This document shows positions 61,453-64,000 of a DNA stretch of 64,000 nt, piece after piece. The notes beneath the pieces were generated by a model, which did not search any database, was not told the DNA's origin, and worked only from the letters and a program-made list of their open reading frames with translations. A program made the position numbers and the translations under genes. Every line of letters starts with the position of its first letter. Position 1 is the first letter of the stretch. The DNA is taken from assembly GCF_021155765.1 (NCBI RefSeq), contig NC_060105.1, forward strand, positions 13,239,001 through 13,303,000, written 5' to 3'. The stretch is from Diprion similis. Taxonomy: Eukaryota > Arthropoda > Insecta > Hymenoptera > Diprionidae.

Positions 61453-62785
61453 TAACTGAATCATTTCAAAGTTTGGGAACTAATAGTGTTAGTGATAGTT
61501 GGCATAAGAAAATTTTGAAAATTGATCTGAAAGTAAGATATAGAAATATAAGATTCAAATATCAGTAGCGTACCATGACCATAACTGCGTATGCTCAGTG
61601 CTTTCGTCAATTTTTGTACTTTTTCTAGTCAACCGACAAGTACGATCATTTCATGCTCGATCATTTGCCAAAGTTTGAAGGAATTTAATTTCTCAGAAAA
61701 ATTAAGAACAACTGTAAAAAACGATTTGCTGAATTTTACGGAGGCCCGGATCCCCTTAAAGTGCCACGTGCTTGGAACTTGAATTTATCACATCTGACAT
61801 AAAATTTTACCAATCAATAAAGCTCTATAAAATTATCAGTTTTCCACCAATATGAACTGATTGTATTTGCAGTCTGCAGTTCCTAGATTTTGGTTAAAAT
61901 AACGTTAAAAATTTGAATTTTCGCTAAGGTGTTCCCCTAATATTGCGATTCTGAGATACTTGCCTACAGACATGGCGTAGGTATATACCAATAAGTATAC
62001 TTATGGTATGTAAACCTTGGCGCTAAGTATCTAAAGCGCTTGAACCTGCGAAAATTACAGCCAATTATTCATAAATTATGAGAGTCAGAAAAAAGAAGAG
62101 AAAAGAAAAAACAGATCATGTTTCACGACTTACGAAAGGGTTAAGGGTTCACGTGTCGTCGAAGCTGCATATGCATGTTATTGTCGAATGTTGAGGGTAG
62201 AACAGCATCTGCCTCCGAGAGCCAGCTAAGCAAATACAAGCAAGATTAACTCCTTGGCCGTTGCAGGCGTTTGTAACAGTTTTTCAAGGCTTAAGGCCCC
62301 CTTTTGTCTAAATACCCGATTAAATTACGCGCGCGTGCCACCCGGCCCTCGTGGTCGGTAATAAGCCCGCTGCGGTTGTCGGAAGAAAATGATAGAATCG
62401 GATTTGTTATCTGTCTTTCGTAGCTGGCGCGTGTCTCTTGCGGCTCTTTTGATTCTATCCCTACACTCGTCGGTTTTCAAAAGCTCACCCTCCGATTTTC
62501 ATTTCTTAGCATCCCGTTTGATGCACACGAATAGGTTATGGAATACGGATAAGAAAAAAAGGAATTACAACCATTGGCAATGTTAGTAAAATGATAGCAA
62601 AATCTCTGCCTATATATATTAAGAATAATATCATCAGGTTTTTGGTAGTTGAACATTTTACGGATTAATCTTGTCCGATGTATTACAATTATGTTATACT
62701 ATTCAATATACTCAGTCACATTGGGATGCTCAGCGTTCTACCTGAGATACTTCCACGTCGTAGCCTTATCACGTTTATTTACAAC
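61453..62785. other. Intergenic; weak candidate first exon near 62389
   Basis: A related end fragment occurs at 61711-61770 (AAAACGATTTGCTG, then GATCCCCTTAAAG). The interval 62150-62480 is GC-richer than the flanks. The plus-strand frame 62389-62586 (65 codons) starts with charged residues, then a hydrophobic run (SLAALLILSLHSSVF), like a signal anchor. There is no homology and no splice support. Confidence 0.35.
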
Positions 62786-62990
62786 TTCAGATGATTTTTG
62801 TTACTTCGGGTAACCCCAAAAACCCCGGAGTAACAAGTTTTGGCCAGAATCATGGAACTTCGAATGATAGTTTTTCGATTTTACATTCGCCATGTTGGAT
62901 ACGCCATCTTAGATTGAGAAACTATCAAATTCTGATTTCAGATGATCAGCGACTCCAAAAACCTCCGGGTAATCAAATTTAGGGCAGGAT
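62786..62990 (-). repeat. Satellite-like repeat, dimer of ~148 bp units
   Basis: CTTCAGATGAT, CCAAAAACC, C-GG-GTAA-CAA at 62786-62848 recurs at 62934-62985 (TTTCAGATGATCAGCGACTC, CAAAAACCTCCGGGTAATCA). Between them is CGCCATGTTGGATACGCCAT. The same unit occurs once, in reverse orientation, at 36736-36805. Confidence 0.65.
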
Positions 62991-64000
62991 TAACAGCCCG
63001 AAAGATAAACTTAGACTCCCTATTTCAACGGAAACTTAAATGTTAACTATTCACAGATTTATACATGGACATCAGAGAGAAATATTCTTTGAAAGACTTA
63101 TAATTGTAGATGAATATAAGCAGCTGTTGTCTAAATGTATATATTTGAAATTGATAGGATTGCATCACGCGGCGCTGGCCGCGCATAATTCGGAGCGAAC
63201 GAACAACAATGGCATTAATTTTACAACTTACCTATCTGTATATCAAATGAATCACTTTGTTTCTGCTAAATGCCTGTTATTTTTAGACGAATGCAATTAC
63301 TCTAATTTCACACAGATTGATTTATTCCTCTTTAGAGGATTCCAATTTATTGTTATTATTTATTTACTAATTTTATCTATGTATTTTGAGTTTTAGCAAT
63401 GGTTATAGAGTATATATAGTAAAGAATGCCAAACAGTAGAAGAAAAAATTAGTTTCTCAATCATTTAAATATTTTTCCAGTTCACTGAATCACCTGATCT
63501 GCAGAGAAATAATATCGTGTCTCTCTTGTTTTTTACTGTATCCGAAATGCCATGGAATTCTCACCACAACTTAAATTAATTCAACTGCAAACTATGCTAT
63601 TCCTAATACACAATTTTGAATTTTCAATCAATTTCCACAACACGGCTTCTCATTATACCTGTAATGTACAAGTATGGTAAAGTTACTGTTCGGATCTCAC
63701 AATTGCTTTTACTTCAACTGTACTCGTATTTTGAGCTTCTGTATGGGTTCCGAATTTTTTAATAATTTTCATACGTCAAAAATCGTCGACTCTGGTGATG
63801 CAAATTAATTAACAATAATTTTCTACGAGTAACATTGACTCTTAGAGAATATCACGCTTTAATAATGCTTTCTCTAACCCGTTTTGAAATCGCAACAATT
63901 CCTTTTTAGAGTTATTTTACATGTTTCTAATCTTCGATTTATGGATAAACTCAAGAATAGGCCTGAATTCTAGAAAAATTTCTTTGAAAACGACTCAGGC
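62991..64000. other. Intergenic; nothing recognised
   Basis: AT-rich. The 118-codon frame at 63040-63396 has no recognisable domain and typical non-coding composition. Confidence 0.55.

Noticed and set aside
62389-62586. Possible secreted or membrane protein first exon
   Set aside because: Only a hydrophobic stretch supports it; the frame degenerates into Lys/Asn-rich sequence and no partner exon is visible.
1-64000. tRNA, rRNA, CRISPR, bacterial operon or viral genes
   Set aside because: No cloverleaf with matching A and B boxes, no rRNA blocks, no spacer arrays and no capsid or replicase-type frames were found; all strong genes are nuclear animal genes.

Overview
This 64 kb window is AT-rich animal nuclear DNA. 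Its genes are split by GT-AG introns and it carries many degenerate transposon fragments. The proteins are insect-like, and the small introns, AT bias and repeat types fit Hymenoptera best. The exact species cannot be told from sequence alone. There is no bacterial, viral or CRISPR content.

Layout. (1) 1-2356: 3' end of an aminergic G-protein-coupled receptor (plus strand); only the last coding exon lies in the window. (2) 5367-10147: mitochondrial methionyl-tRNA synthetase (minus, 6 exons, 560 aa). (3) 11514-12419: ATP synthase F1 assembly factor 1 (minus, one exon, 301 aa). (4) 13234-24227: casein kinase I alpha (plus, 6 coding exons, 344 aa), head-to-head with gene 3 across about 0.8 kb. 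(5) 28825-48756: dynactin subunit 1 / p150-Glued (minus, 18 coding exons, 1289 aa). (6) 51689-53766: fidgetin-like 1 AAA ATPase (minus, 2 coding exons, 659 aa). (7) 53767-64000: no recognisable gene, but many inverted-repeat elements. I derived exon junctions by hand from GT/AG signals, reading phase and expected protein family. Every listed exon joins in phase, with no internal stop.

The genes are housekeeping or signalling genes that act separately: mitochondrial translation, ATP synthase assembly, Wnt/Hedgehog/clock kinase, dynein cofactor, and RAD51-linked DNA repair. No operon-like cooperation is implied. The one close pairing is the divergent ATPAF1/CkIalpha promoter region.

The most interesting material is non-coding or accessory. 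It includes a ~290 bp near-perfect palindrome in a dynactin intron and two related foldback elements placed directly in front of the MARS2 start codon. There are two degraded non-LTR retrotransposon fragments (an RNase H/C-terminal part and a reverse-transcriptase part). A four-copy dispersed repeat family has internal inverted repeats, and a satellite-like repeat occurs as a dimer and a monomer. Several further MITEs are present. Possible alternative C-terminal exons of casein kinase I alpha lie in its last intron. I found no convincing new multi-gene system.
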